Source: Metridium senile (Eukaryota; Cnidaria; Anthozoa; Actiniaria; Metridiidae). From it: a stretch of 64,000 nucleotides of DNA. The position numbers and the translations under genes are program-made. Numbering within the stretch: position 1 is the first letter of the stretch; every line of letters begins with the position of its first letter. Below the pieces are notes generated by a model. It was not told the origin of the DNA and made no database searches. It saw only the letters and a program-made list of their open reading frames with translations. Positions 42,501 to 55,042 of the stretch are shown in pieces. The stretch is taken from positions 18,708,741 through 18,772,740 of the forward strand of contig OX459099.1 in the NCBI GenBank assembly GCA_949775045.1. Direction: 5' to 3'.

Positions 42501-44919
42501 AAAACGTGAAAGCTTTTCATATAAACGGTTGTGTAAACTGAAAAGTTTATTGCTAGCAGTGTTATTCTTTGTATATCTGTTAGATTTAATTTTTACATTT
42601 TTGCATTATTGTATTTTTTTCTCATTTTGTATCGATTATTTGCCTTATACTTTTTAACTCCATCATATGATGCATAAAAATTAGTTTACAGGACCTTCTT
42701 GAAAATCACTAAAGTGAAGGAGCATCCTGTTAAAATATCATTATAAATAAAAAAAATAATAATAAACCACTTGACCACAAACGGTGTAAATGATTGGAAA
42801 CGAAGATGTCAGTCAAATCGAGCATTAGATTGTTAGCGGACGTTCATACATTTTTTCAATATGTTCATTTGTTTGCCTTGTAAGTCATATCTTTTACTAC
42901 ACAACAGTTTATACAAAAAATAGTAGTTTTCATTTCCGTGAAACAAAGTGTATCAGTTAAAGTATTCTAATAACAACAAAAGAAGATAATAAAATAATTA
43001 AAGAGTAATAAAGAGAGTTTTACGGGTTAAAATGATGCCGAATTAAATTCAACTATCTAAAAGATTGACAGCTATATCGGAGGTAAATTGATTGGCTAAC
43101 ACGAAAGCTTCTACAATGCTTGCACGTGCCACGTCGAATGGATTAAAATAAGTGCTAGCGGCGAAAAGGCCAAACTCTTGTCATGTTTCAATAATAACGA
43201 TAACCTACTTCACTTCAATGAATTGTTTTTGGATGAAATTAAATTTTCCGTCAAAAGACAAGATAAATCGATTATTTCCAAGAAGGCTGCCATGGCGACC
43301 GCGCTAAAAATATCTTAGAAATAAAGGCACACAATGTCAAATTGATCGGTTCGTTTTTGGCATTTTTTGACATTGCTTTAAATAGTAATATCGATAAGAT
43401 TTGACATATATTTGTCATCGTTATGACAAAAATATTTTCGGTCATGCAAGATACCAAGAGAGAAGAATAATAGCATTAATAAAATGAAATCTGATTATAG
43501 TACGAAACATAATTATCCTACGTCGAAACAATCAATAATATGAGCGATGAAATATAGTTTTGATAACAGTAGTGATAATAACTATAAAAATAGTAATATA
43601 AACAGATAATGGAGCCAATAAATAACAATAAACAAGGCCGTACAAGGATATCTTTGAAATGATGACGCAAGCAGGCAGACTAGCACGAGACAGAAAAGTA
43701 CTCAAAGCGGTAAATGAGAGCAGTTAAGCTTTGATAAAAAACGAATACAGTTTGAAGCATAAATAGACAATAATAAAAAGCAATAATAATAAGTAAGTCA
43801 GTGTTATTTTTTCCTAGCACAGGCTGCTTTTTCCACCGCACCATCTTTTCTCTCGCTAGTACAATGGAAAAAGTAGCGTAATTTTCTTTGTCAATGGTTG
43901 GTTGGCAAAACTATAACAAACTACGTCACTGTACTTCCACCTATTATGAGGTATTTGAATCGTATTACCCCCCTCCTCCCTAATCCGTTTTTCACCCCTC
44001 CAATTGGTACTAACTGTTCGTGTTTTCCATGGCCAATCCAAATCAATAATTCAGAGGCAGCGCATTAGGGCGTACACACTTAGAATCTTCTCTTACGACA
44101 ACCAGATTGTAATCAATACCATTAAAAGGTCGACTTATGAAGTCCAAGTATTGTAGAGTGTTATACATTTGGACAGATAAAACCATATTTTCACGAGCGT
44201 CAGACACTTCTACTGAAGAAAACATTCAGATAATGGCTTAGGTTTTCTCCAATCATTACTCGTAACTAACAATATGCGGTGAAAAGGATAGGAATTAACA
44301 TAACAGAGATTATGTGCGGCAAAAGATACTAATCTCTGAGTTTTACTATGCGAGTTTTGCGTGAGAATAAGCTAGTCAAATACTTAGCTAGACGAATGAT
44401 AATCTATTTTAAGACTTTAATCGTCTAAAGCAGATAGTAATAGCACGGCCTCACAAGAGTAAAACAACCGCGCGTATTTTCCAACTCTGAATGATCTGTC
44501 ATGTCCCTTTGTTTATGCATACGAGAGCTGCGTTATTTCAATTTATTAATATTGGTGTACTGTAGTGGAAAGTACACTTTGTAAAAACAATGTTTAATAT
44601 TTCAAACTTCCTGTTAGGGCTGGCTTTAAAACATGTTAAGAAAATTCAATTTTGAGCTGTTAATTATCGCCTAAGGAAACGAAGAAGAAAACAGCTTTGA
44701 TGTGCAGTAAACCACGTCAAACTTTGATCGGTTTTTATCCTCTTTTAGACACATATGTAAGCAATATTTCAACATCCACTTCAGAAGCACGTCATTAAGG
44801 ATGTTATCATTTAAATGACTGACTTGGATTGAACCAGCGACCTTTTTATACGTTAAAGAAACGCAAATAACTTTTTCTTGAAGGAACAATAGTTCCAATA
44901 ATTCATTTTCCTCTTTTAC

Positions 44920-45004
44920 TCTGACGAAGGGCTAAAGCTCGAAACGTCAGTAAAGTTAAGTCAACATTTTTTACGGTGTTACAAATTTCATTATATAACC
45001 TATC
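44920..45004 (+). repeat. Palindromic repeat family, hammerhead-like arm
   Basis: CTGACGAAGGGCTAAAGCTC followed by GAAACGTCAG, TAAAGTTAAGTCAACATTTT and TTACAAATTTCATTATA. It matches the right arm of 59629-59800. CTGACG and CGTCAG can pair around an inner GGGC/GCTC stem. Confidence 0.7.
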
Positions 45005-45190
45005 GTTTATAAGATATAGGTGTAGCAAACAATAGTTTGGTCTAGATTGACTTTTTACTAAGCCCGTCCGCGCAGGTGTTCAGAGAACTTGAAGTAATTT
45101 TGTATGTAATTACGGTCTGCTAGTGAATGTGATCGGGCCAGTTTTGGAAACTTCAACAGCGCAAGAGTGAAAACGATTATCTTTTTTTTC

Positions 45191-45333
45191 CCTGGGGCCG
45201 GTTGTACGAAGGGTGGATAAAGTTATCCGAGGATAGTGTTATCCACTGCATAGGTTTTTAATAGATTTTATCCGCTGGATAAGGATTTATCCGGTGGATA
45301 GCGCTATTCACCCTACGTACAACCGGCCCCTGG
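45191..45333. mobile_element. Inverted-repeat element with GGATAA/TTATCC motifs (copy 2)
   Basis: Ends GGGGCCGGTTGTACGAAGGG and CCCTACGTACAACCGGCCCC face each other. The interior matches 7374-7516 in word content (GGATAAAGTTATCC, TTTATCCGCTGGATAA, GGTGGATAGCGCTATT). Confidence 0.85.
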
Positions 45334-45954
45334 AGGTTAACATCTCTCCATTCGACCACTCGCGTATGCACGGAGATATATATACACCTATTGCCCCCCC
45401 CCCCCCTGGAATTACTTAGGAGTACATCCATACATTGAATTCTGACCGCTAGTATAGATTGATGAAAATAACTGTTTTGATTCATGAATTATATAAACCA
45501 ATTTTAATCTTTTATATATGGCCACCTTCATTTTTGCGATGTTAAGTCACGTTTATACAAGCTATACACAAACTTTACGCATGCATGGTTGATCGAAACA
45601 ACTAAAAAGTGTGGTTATAACGAACAAATTAAACCAAACCCTAGCTAAGTTTTTTGGTTGTTTTATCCACGTAGTTTTTACATATCATGACCACCAGTTA
45701 AGAAATGCAACGCGACCACGCGGCTTATAATAATCATATTAAAGTGCAGGGTATTAAAGTGCAGGATTATACTAGTTTTTCAGTTGATCATACTAGGTGG
45801 GATGGTATGGCGACAATGGTCTTAAGGTAGCCAAGGCAGGAAGGGGGGATTTTAAGGGGTTAGCCGAAACAGTGACCTATACCCAAAGGCACCAGAAAAC
45901 AACTTAACAAGTCTGAACAAATTGGGATGATCAGACAATTAGGAACATGTGTGG

Positions 45955-46480
45955 TTAGACAAAAATTCCGCGATAATCGGTAGAAAAGGTTCTAGAGAAA
46001 TGAGAAATATAATTGTAAAAATAACTGGAATAATCAGTGGAATACAACACGTAATCTGGAAAAGTTCTAGAAAAATGAGAAGTTATATAGAGAAATGAGA
46101 AAAATGAATGAAAGAATGATCTAAAAAGTTGGCGATATATGTGGGAAGAGAAAAATTTCGCGATAATCAGTGGAATAATTAGTAAACAATTTTAAAACAC
46201 TTATTGAAAAGATAATTCTAGAGAAATGAGAATAATGATTGAAACAGTTAACGAAAAAGTTGGCGATATATGTGGGAAGAGAAAAATTTCGCGATAATCA
46301 CGGAAACGGATTAATAATTAATAAACATTTTTAAAACACTTATTGAAAAAAAAATTCTAGAGAAATGAGAATAATGATTGAAAAAGTTAACGAAAGAGTT
46401 GGCGATATATGTGGGATGAGAAAAAAATTCGCGATAATCAGTGGAATAATTAGTAAACAATTTTAAAACGCTTATTGAAA
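45955..46480. repeat. Tandem repeat of ~130-bp unit with TTCGCGATAATCAGTGGAAT
   Basis: About four units. GTTGGCGATATATGTGGGA starts near 46128, 46257 and 46398 and is followed by AAATTTCGCGATAATCA, a TTTAAAACACTTATTG segment and TCTAGAGAAATGAGAATAAT. Units are diverged at the edges. Confidence 0.8.
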
Positions 46481-47189
46481 GAAAAGAAAAAATTGCAAAA
46501 TTAGTAATCGAAAAAATGAAAACAAAGTTGGTAGAAATTTTGAAATATTTTACGAATGAAAAGAATAAATAAATTCAAATTCAAAAATAATTAATTGGAA
46601 GACAAACAATTTATATAAAGAAGAATTAGAGTTTTTGTGACAACTCACAAATGAAACAATTTCATTAGTTACTCGAAAAATATGATAGACGTCAGGCGAC
46701 TGAACTTCGGCAAAATGAACGAAATAAAATCAGTTACGAAAAATCGAACCAGAAAACAAAAAATGAAAACAAATTATGGTGCAAATAAAGCAAAAAGAAA
46801 TTATATCCGAAACTAAAGAAATTTAACTTAATAAACTTAGAAATAAGAAAATGAATGAATGAATGCAACACGAACCATGTTCGTATAAAATTTGACGACA
46901 AAACACTGATTTAACAAGCCATAACAAACCTACTTTTAGTAAGAGGCAGAATAAAATTACAATATTGTACAAGTTCTTGATAAATGTAAATGACTATTCA
47001 ATACTTTGTGGTTTATGTAACCAAATTAAACAAAATCATAACAAGGCAAAAAAAAGGATAGTTTTTTTTTTTTCAAAAGTCATCGCTTAATTTCAATGAA
47101 CAGATATAATAAGTCGAAACATGTGCGAAAAAAAAACGTTTTTATAATTTTGTTACAAAGGGACGGACCATTAGAAAAACCCGAAGGGG

Positions 47190-47395
47190 GGGTGACAATT
47201 CCCAAAAAAAATCCTGCAGAGGAATATTGTGAGAAAAAAAAACCTGCAGGGGAATATTGTGAGAAAAAAAAATCGTGCAGGGAATCAAGACCCAAAAAAA
47301 GGCTTGAACCCAAGAAAAAAAAATCCTGCAGCCATTTGTCTCCGAAAAAAAAATCCTAAAGACATTTGTCTCCGAAAAAAAAAATCGTGCATATA
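47190..47395. repeat. Short tandem units of A-run plus TCCTGCAG
   Basis: Six or seven copies of A(7-9)ATCnTGCAG with spacers GGGAATATTGTGAG or CCATTTGTCTCCG. It recalls the A-run/GGTGGGCC repeats at 11.2 kb in design but not sequence. From here to 49789 the sequence is AT-rich with nothing else recognised. Confidence 0.7.
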
Positions 47396-49789
47396 AAAAT
47401 ATGAAAAACGATTATCAACATAAATAGTCAAAATGAAAATTGAAAAAATATATTATGAAGAAAATGAAGATATATGTCAAATTATGAAAATCTTTTTTCA
47501 GGAATCGAAATTGGAAAATATTTACGTATGAATGAATATAATATGAAAAAAGTCATTTATCATTTAGTAAGTCCCATTTAGAATAAAGATGAATAAAAAG
47601 ATGAAACTCATTGATAATAGATAACACAATTGTATGTTTTCAACCCAACAACAACAAAACGCACACTAATAAAAGAGACAAATTTGAAGAAAAAAAAGAG
47701 CAGAAATGACAAAATGCTCAAACAACTTTAAAAACAATGTAAATTAAAGCTTTAAGATAGAAAAATATGTTGACAATTTTAAGTAAACAAACTTTCCCTA
47801 CAAAATTAAAAGCGCCCAAACTATATCAATTTCACGAGAAAATAAATTGACGCAAATAATTATAGTTTTGTGAGAGAAATAGTCCCAAATTGACCGGCCA
47901 TCCGCCACAAAATAATTCCATAATTTAAATGCAAGCTGCTAAATATTGGAGTAAAATTCCTTGCATAAACATGGCTTTTTGCCGCACAATTAACTGAATT
48001 CAATAAAACTAACAACAATAAGAAATAATTCAAAGTGAGAACAAAGAAAAGACGCTTTTTGACGGCCTATAAATTCATTACAATAATAATTTACGGTAAA
48101 ATAATTCATAAGTGTGAACGTTTAATAAGTCAAAAGAAAAAAAGAGTCTAACAGTAAATTTGTATAGCATTATTTAGTTAGTAAATAAAATTGTTTATAT
48201 TAAAACTAAAGAAACAGGAACAGTATTGAAAGTAGGGCTGGAGTTGGGAACAGAGATTTGACTTCCCATTTGATCATATGAAAGATAAAATCAGCATAAA
48301 AATATTTATGTTCTTAATGCTAAAAATCGAGCATTGAGAAGAGTTTCCCAATGATAACAGTAGCGAAAAAGAATGATTAATGAACACATACAGCTGATTG
48401 ATGTACTTCGAAAAAGAAAGAATTCTCTAAATTATGCAAATCTCCATTGGAAATTTTCAAATACTTACATAATACAATTAGAAGTTTTTTTCTGTGAAAT
48501 AAAATGTGTTTTTTTTTTTTGTTTACTAAAAAGCTAAGTAACATTATTTTTGTGAATAATAAGTTGTAGGATATACGATATAAGACAATTACGTGTAAAT
48601 CTAACCAACCTTTTTACGAATAATTGCTCAAAATTCATTATATATTACAAAATATAATTACCACAGAATACAGGCTCAAATTACTGAGAAAAGTTCAGCA
48701 AACGGAATATTTTATGCAACTAAGATTTTGTGAAACTATTTTTTGTTTGACTTCCTTGAAAAGCCTTAGAGAAGTTTGTACGATAATGACAATATTTCGG
48801 TCCTCGTAATTACTCGAACAATTAGCAATTCACAAAAGAAATAATCCAATTTAAGAGGCAAAAGCTAATAGTTTCGGATAAAAATATGCCATGTGAGACA
48901 CAACTTCATTGACATTCCGATAACCTCCACGATCCTGAATTGACTTTGAAATCTTTGGAGCTATCTTGAATAATGGTGTATTGTGATAACATAATCACAC
49001 TTGCTGCCGTTGAGGGATAAATTAGATTGTTTTTTTCTTTATGAAGACTAGCTTTTTGCTGCTTCAATGGATGTATTGTATGAGGTGACCACCCAAAAGA
49101 CTAAAAATAATTGCTCTTCAGTCTTTGAATCCTCGCCTTTCAAAGCTATTGTTTGAGACAACGTTCTGGCCGGAATCTAGTCTCTTATTGTCCTCAAATG
49201 ATGACAATTATGCTTGAAAATTACTTCGATCTGGAACATAATATACAATATACTTAGAAGCGGAAAGTTTTACTCCTAAATGACCTAAAATGTCTATGAA
49301 GGAAGAGTATTTTGTCTGAATATCATTGAGTTACCGTAGAATTAGGTTACAAGGCATTATAACCTTGAAATGTCGTCCAAAATACCTACAGAGTGACTAA
49401 CAAAATTAACTATATCGTATAAGTTATCGCGGGACACGTTGAACGTTTGTAAATCTTACGAAATTGATACGTAGGAACCGATTGTGCACTTCTATTGAAA
49501 CAAGACATTGAATTCTTCACCCTCTGTAAACAATTCCCAATTGGAGTAAGACACAAAACATCTATATGACCAGTAACCAGTATTGTTATTGACATTCAGC
49601 TTTACCACTATAAACCGAACAACTAACTCATACCCTAGAGACGAAACCTTAGCAAAACTTACTCATGGTTTCACACGGAATTTAGAAATAATGGAATTGT
49701 TTTGCGATGAAGTAGATTTGCTTGGAAACAACCGCAAGACGGTTCGTTTAGCGGCTTGTCTGGTAGTTGAGTTCAAGTATACAACCTAC

Positions 49790-49888
49790 CTCGTCTGCTT
49801 TTGCCTTTTGCTCTTGGTCTTTTTCTTTCTCCTCTTCTTGTGGAGTTTCTTTAGGAAGTTTGTCATTATCCTCAACCTGCTTACTCAT
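49790..49888 (-). CDS. First coding exon, possibly an alternative 5' exon of RBFOX
   Basis: An ATG at 49888-49886 opens a 33-codon exon that starts MSKQVEDNDKLPKETPQEEE, continues as a charged Glu/Lys/Gln stretch and ends in ADE before a good donor (GTAGGT). It ends in phase 0, which fits the RBFOX exon at 32765-32490, and no other minus-strand coding exon in this window could follow it. Long upstream alternative promoters are usual for RBFOX genes. The joining intron would be 17 kb. It could instead belong to an unseen gene, or be a chance frame; composition and donor argue mildly against chance. Confidence 0.45.
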
Positions 49889-51326
49889 CGGGTGTTATTT
49901 TTTTTGTCCAACGTAGAAAATTGTTAATCTTTACAACGCATCTGATCGACTCGCTGTCAACGAGAAAGCGTGACTTCGAAACCCATCCAAGTGAATATAA
50001 ATATTCCATGGTCAAACAGCCAATCACAACACACCGTTCATCCCGTCTAGTAATCTTCATGTCGCAAATGCCCGGATGTGTAAGCCGGCTGTTTTTTTAT
50101 CACGAGTCCTGCAGGATTTTTTTCTTGGCATTCGATAATCACACAACCAAAACCCCTCATAAAATAAAGATCCACAAAATCCACTTAAAACGTCACAATC
50201 TTTTTTTTTTTATCTAGTATAGATAAAAAGTTAATGAATTTTTAAAAATTGTATTTTAGCAGTTTAATTTGTTTATTATTCTTGTGACAGTGTGAAAAGA
50301 AATGAACGGTTTGAAATGTTGACTTTGCAAAAAAGATAATATTTCATTTTCGTATTGAACTTGCGTAAATAAAAAGGACATCTTCTGCCAAAATTGCGCC
50401 AACCAGCCAGCATTTGAAAACAGGAATTTAATTCAATTGTAAATTCTCCACGAAAGAAAAACTTTAAGTGGCTATGAATGTGTTACCATCTGTAGCCCTA
50501 AAGCCCCCAAAATAGACACATAAACTTGGTGTTGCCTAGAGCGGAAGCATTGCGTATCATTTTGAAGTCTTATTATAACGTTATTTTTGCATTTCCTGGC
50601 TGGGTTTTAATCATATAGTTGCCGCCAAACCTAAGCGGACTTGTGGAGGATTTGAATTAATGTCAAAATCAACAAAGAGAGTTTCTTTTACTCATACGAA
50701 GGATTTAAGTCCCATATACTGTCAATTACAATGCCATTATTACGGTCTTAAAGGAATTAGAATTCTGGCGCTCATTAAATATTCAGAAAAACAATGTTTA
50801 CTAAGAAAGAGCTAAACATCAGTAAATATATTCACTTTATTACTGTGTCATTTCTTTCTGTGTCGTTTACGTCACGTTCTGGTGCGTTGATGGTCATTAT
50901 AAGTACATGCTAGCATTTTTACTCTAATTATTTACAAAAATAACCTTTTTGGAGTGATAAACTGTTGTCTGGCGCTTCAACGTCAGAAATAATCTCTTTG
51001 TGTAAATACAGTGTATAAGTTATCCGTTTTTAATTCAATATACTATTCTAGTTTACTCGCTAGTTTCAATATCGTTTTTAATTCATTTTATTTCGATGAA
51101 TTATACAACTAGTTATACAATTCAGAATAAATATATGCGATATAAATTTACGATGTCTCCATGACTTCATCATCAGATATAAGTGAATAATAGTAGAAGA
51201 GTTTCTTAACGTTAAACTTTATTTCGATGAAGTGTTTTTATGATGTATTATAAGCTATCATTTTACTATCTATGGTAACCATCAACAAAAATACTCCCTT
51301 TAACGCAGCTTAAAACTTAGGGAACG

Positions 51327-51404
51327 TAGCCTGAGGATCAGGCCTTTTGGCCGAGGGGAACTCTTTTCCCCCTCCTCTTCAAGGAGAGCCTGATACTCAG
51401 GTTA
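51327..51404. repeat. TAGCCTGAG-family imperfect hairpin
   Basis: TAGCCTGAGGATCAGGC at 51327 and GCCTGATACTCAGGTTA at 51404 are inverted with mismatches around a GGCCnnnnGGCC and CCCCCTCC core. Otherwise 49889-52130 holds no recognisable gene. Confidence 0.6.
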
Positions 51405-52134
51405 TTTTAGGAACGGGGATAAATGGTATCGAATAAGCTCGTCGGTATCTTTCAGTGATTTGGTATCTTTTTTATCCTCCGTTGCAGACGTCTCTTATTT
51501 AGGGTATTATATAAAACTGAAACTTAGAATATCGAGATTTCTTGGTATGTCACTGAGTTAGGTTATCAAAAAACTGAAATCCGACCATCGAATTGTCCGC
51601 GTGCTTTTTATGCTTTATATGTTCTTTTATGGCATCCACTTGTTAGGCGTTAAAGATCGTCCGTACCACCCAATTACTATATCGATCGATACTAAAGGAC
51701 CTCTAGTATCTTTTTCTGAAAAAAAAAAAAAATAACGTACATACCCTATATACTTTTACCCCAGAGTTCCCTCCCCCGGGCTAGCAACACCCTCGATCTT
51801 TCTGTAGCCTGCGTTACATCCGGAATTTTCTATCTTTCTGTGGAGTACGAATGACTAAAATAATCCCCTTCCGCAATTCAAAGAGATGATAATTGTTTTG
51901 TTTGAATGTATCCATTGCTGATCTGTTCGCTGTTTGACAGTGAATTTTTGTGTCACTAATTTCACTAATTCGATAAGATATGGGCGTAACCAGGATCAAC
52001 CAACACCGCTAATTATTTACACTCCTTGGGAACCCATGCGTGGTTCTTTATATAACCTCTGGGTTACCGAGAATGCTAATTGATCTCTTGTGCTTATATT
52101 ACTGGAGTGCAAGCAGGTGTGAACAAACATTGAC

Positions 52135-52950
52135 TCATCGTGGAGGGGTAGGTAACGAATGTCAATTGTATGACTCACTTGGGAGGGGTAGGTAGCAAAC
52201 GTCAAATATAAGATAGGGTTAAGGGGGTAGGCAATAAACATGAATAAAACCAAATAAATGAGTTACTTGGGAGGGGTAGGTAATGAATGTCGATTGTATG
52301 TCTTACTGGGGAGGGGTAAGTAGCGAATGTCAAATATAAGATAGCTTAAGGGGGTAGGCAATAAACATGAATAAAAGCCAAATAAAGGAGTTACTTGGGA
52401 GGGGTAGGTAACGAATGTCGATTGTATGTCTTACTGGGGAGGGGTAAGTAGCGAATGTCAAATATAAGATAGCTTAAGGGGGTAGGCAATAAACATGAAT
52501 AAAAGCCAAATAAAGGAGTTACTTGGGAGGGGTAGGTAACGAATGTCGATTGTATGTCTTACTGGGGAGGGGTAAGTAGCGAATGTCAAATATAAGATAG
52601 CTTAAGGGGGTAGGCAATAAACATGAATAAAAGCCAAATAAATGAGTTACTTGGGAGGGGTAGGTAATGAATGTCGATTGTATGTCTTACTGGGGAGGGG
52701 TAAGTAGCAAATGTCAAATATAAGATAGCTTAAGGGGGTAGGCAATAAACATGAATAAAAGCCAAATAAAGGAGTTACTTGTGAGGGGTAGGTAACGAAT
52801 GTCGATTGTATGTTTTACTGGGGAGGGGTAAGTAGCGAATGTCAAATATAAGATAGCTTAAGGGGGTAGGCAATAAACATGATTAAAATCCAAATAAATG
52901 AGTCACTTAATTGGGAGGGGTAGGTACGAATGTCTATTATATGTCTTACT
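52135..52950. repeat. 128-bp minisatellite, about 6-7 copies
   Basis: The start word GAGTTACTTGGGAGGGGTAG recurs at 52260, 52388, 52516, 52644 and 52772, exactly 128 apart, with diverged units at each edge. Each unit contains two related halves (TTGGGAGGGGTAGGTAACGA and TGGGGAGGGGTAAGTAGCGA), then AAGGGGGTAGGCAATAAACA. Strand asymmetry is strong: G-rich on plus. Confidence 0.96.
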
Positions 52951-53159
52951 GGCATGGGAAGGGTAAGTCAGGACAACGTTCTTGTAATTAAGTGTATACA
53001 TTTTTGTAAAGATTTTTTTGACATTTAAATGTATAGCCAGGTACTAAATAAACATATATTATACATATGTATTGTATTGTATTTGTACTGTATTGTATAC
53101 AAGTAATTATCATGAAATCAAAACTGAGATTTCTGATCCAAAAATGATAATGTTAAAAA

Positions 53160-54290
53160 ATTCTTCAGTTGTTTTTTAACAACTGTGCTGGGACAGTTTT
53201 TGACGTATCGCGGGAGTTGATTCAACAGCCCTAGTTGCAACTATAGAAAACGCACATTTACCATAGGTTTCTTTTAGATGTTTTAAAAAATGTACTATTG
53301 TCACCGTTGGAACGCAGCTGACCGATACATCTCAGTACATTTGAAGCTGATTTATAAATATCAGTTATACAACTAACTTTAGCAGACATTTTGAAGTGGT
53401 GCATGGTCGACTGAGAGTCACACCTAGATCACGTGCTTCACACATCTTTCACAGGATCCGAATGGCCAACATTAATATGTCGTAATGTCTGTAATGGCGT
53501 CTACTTTCAGATAGCGAGAGGTGATCAAAATGAATGACTTCAGTTTTTGAATTATTGCACAGCAGCTTATTACAGTTCATCAGCCACTGTTATGTACAAC
53601 ACCACAAGTTAGCACAGTGTTCCATTAGTTCTGAACTTGATTGGATCTAACTGAGCGACTTTGTATGCATCAGATAAAGTTGTGTGTCATCGGCATCCAT
53701 CATCATCTGTATATATTATGTGCCGATTAACAAGATCTTCCAATGGAGAAACGTGCAATGAAAACAATTTTAGAGGACCTAAAACAGAGCCCTGGGGAAC
53801 CCCGTATGTAAGGCAAGATGGTGTAGATGTAGTGTCACCAAAAAGAACTGCTTGAGTACGATTGGTCTAGTAAGACTCCCGGGTAAGACTGAAACCATCG
53901 AAGTACATTACTATTCAAACCAAACCGCGTTTTCCGGCAATCTCTCTAACAGGATTCCGTGATCAATAGTATCAAATGCAGAAGATATAGGTCTAGCAAC
54001 ACAACTGGATACCTTCATTGTGTTGATTAAGTGCTAAACTGATGCCATTATATACACATCGTCAGGAGGGCCGTTTCTGTGCTATGATGAAGGTATAAGA
54101 AGCATGCATACATCTTAAAATGGGGGTTCTTGACAAATGTTCGTTCAGTTGCAATGCAGCAACACGTTCAAGTGTCTTCGACAGAAAAGACAGATTGGCC
54201 TAGATCGGTATAAAGTTCTTTAAAACCTCAGGATAGAGAGCCGAGGGTTTATTTTGGTAGGGAAGAGTTACGATGGCATGCTTGAGGTTA
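53160..54290 (-). pseudogene. LINE reverse-transcriptase relic
   Basis: Minus-strand translation across several frames gives AFDTIDHGILL (near 53980-53950), [12 protein letters not shown] (53808-53771) and [10 protein letters not shown] (around 53694-53665), in the order of RT palm motifs, then NCNKLLCNNSKTEVIHF-like thumb sequence. Stops and frameshifts (one just before ADD) break it. This resembles CR1/L2-like non-LTR elements. No endonuclease domain is readable. Confidence 0.8.
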
Positions 54291-54529
54291 GGCATGTTTA
54301 GGTTCACTCTCCTTGTTGTAGTGACAGTGCCATGTTGATAATTTTAGTGATGGTATATACGACAGCCTACCAACTAATCTCTTGACGAGAGTTGATGGAA
54401 GTGATGAATCGAGAGAACAAGATTTGGATGGAAACGTCATGGTGATTCCTATTACAGTGTCAGGTGTTACAACTGAAGGCTAGGGTTTTAACCTATTCTA
54501 GCTATGACGCTAATGCCGACCAACTAATC

Positions 54530-54850
54530 GAAAAGCTTGGATGGAAAAAAACTCGAATCGCAAAGGAATTTCCAGAAGGCTGTCATGGTATATAAATCTC
54601 TAAATGGACTCGCACCCGATTATATGCGTTCCATGATCACAATCGTGACAGTATAACTTCATATTTGCTGAGAGACACCGAGGGCAAACTAGCTATTCCA
54701 AAGCCTCGCACCAACTATCTCAAAAACAGCTTTGGCTTTAGCGGCGCGGTGCTTTGGAATAATTTACCAGTCGAGATACGGCAAGCAAACACTCTAAATA
54801 GTGGCAATATTTCCAGAGATATCTTACCAATCCACAAGAGATGACACTGA
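54530..54850 (+). pseudogene. LINE ORF C-terminal relic, opposite orientation
   Basis: Plus-strand frames give KSLNGLAP-like, LRDTEGKLAIPKPRTNYLK and FGFSGAVLWNNLPVEIR, the usual segment downstream of the RT domain in CR1/L2-like elements. Several frame changes. It runs opposite to the relic at 53160-54290, so either an inversion split one copy or two copies inserted. Confidence 0.75.
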
Positions 54851-55042
54851 ATGGGGTAGTGGCAAAGAAGATTTTACTTAAACAAGTCAGCGATATATTT
54901 AACAATGAGTTTACTACAGTAATAATCATTCTTGTGTTGCTTTATGTAGTCAACATCAAATAATGTCTTTATTTATAGTTCGTGTTAGTTATTATTTTAC
55001 ACAATAAATAGTTTCTTTTAATGTGAAAAAAACGAGAAATGT

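Noticed and set aside
53661..53855. Plus-strand frame of 64 codons
   Set aside because: Antisense shadow of the minus-strand reverse-transcriptase motifs.
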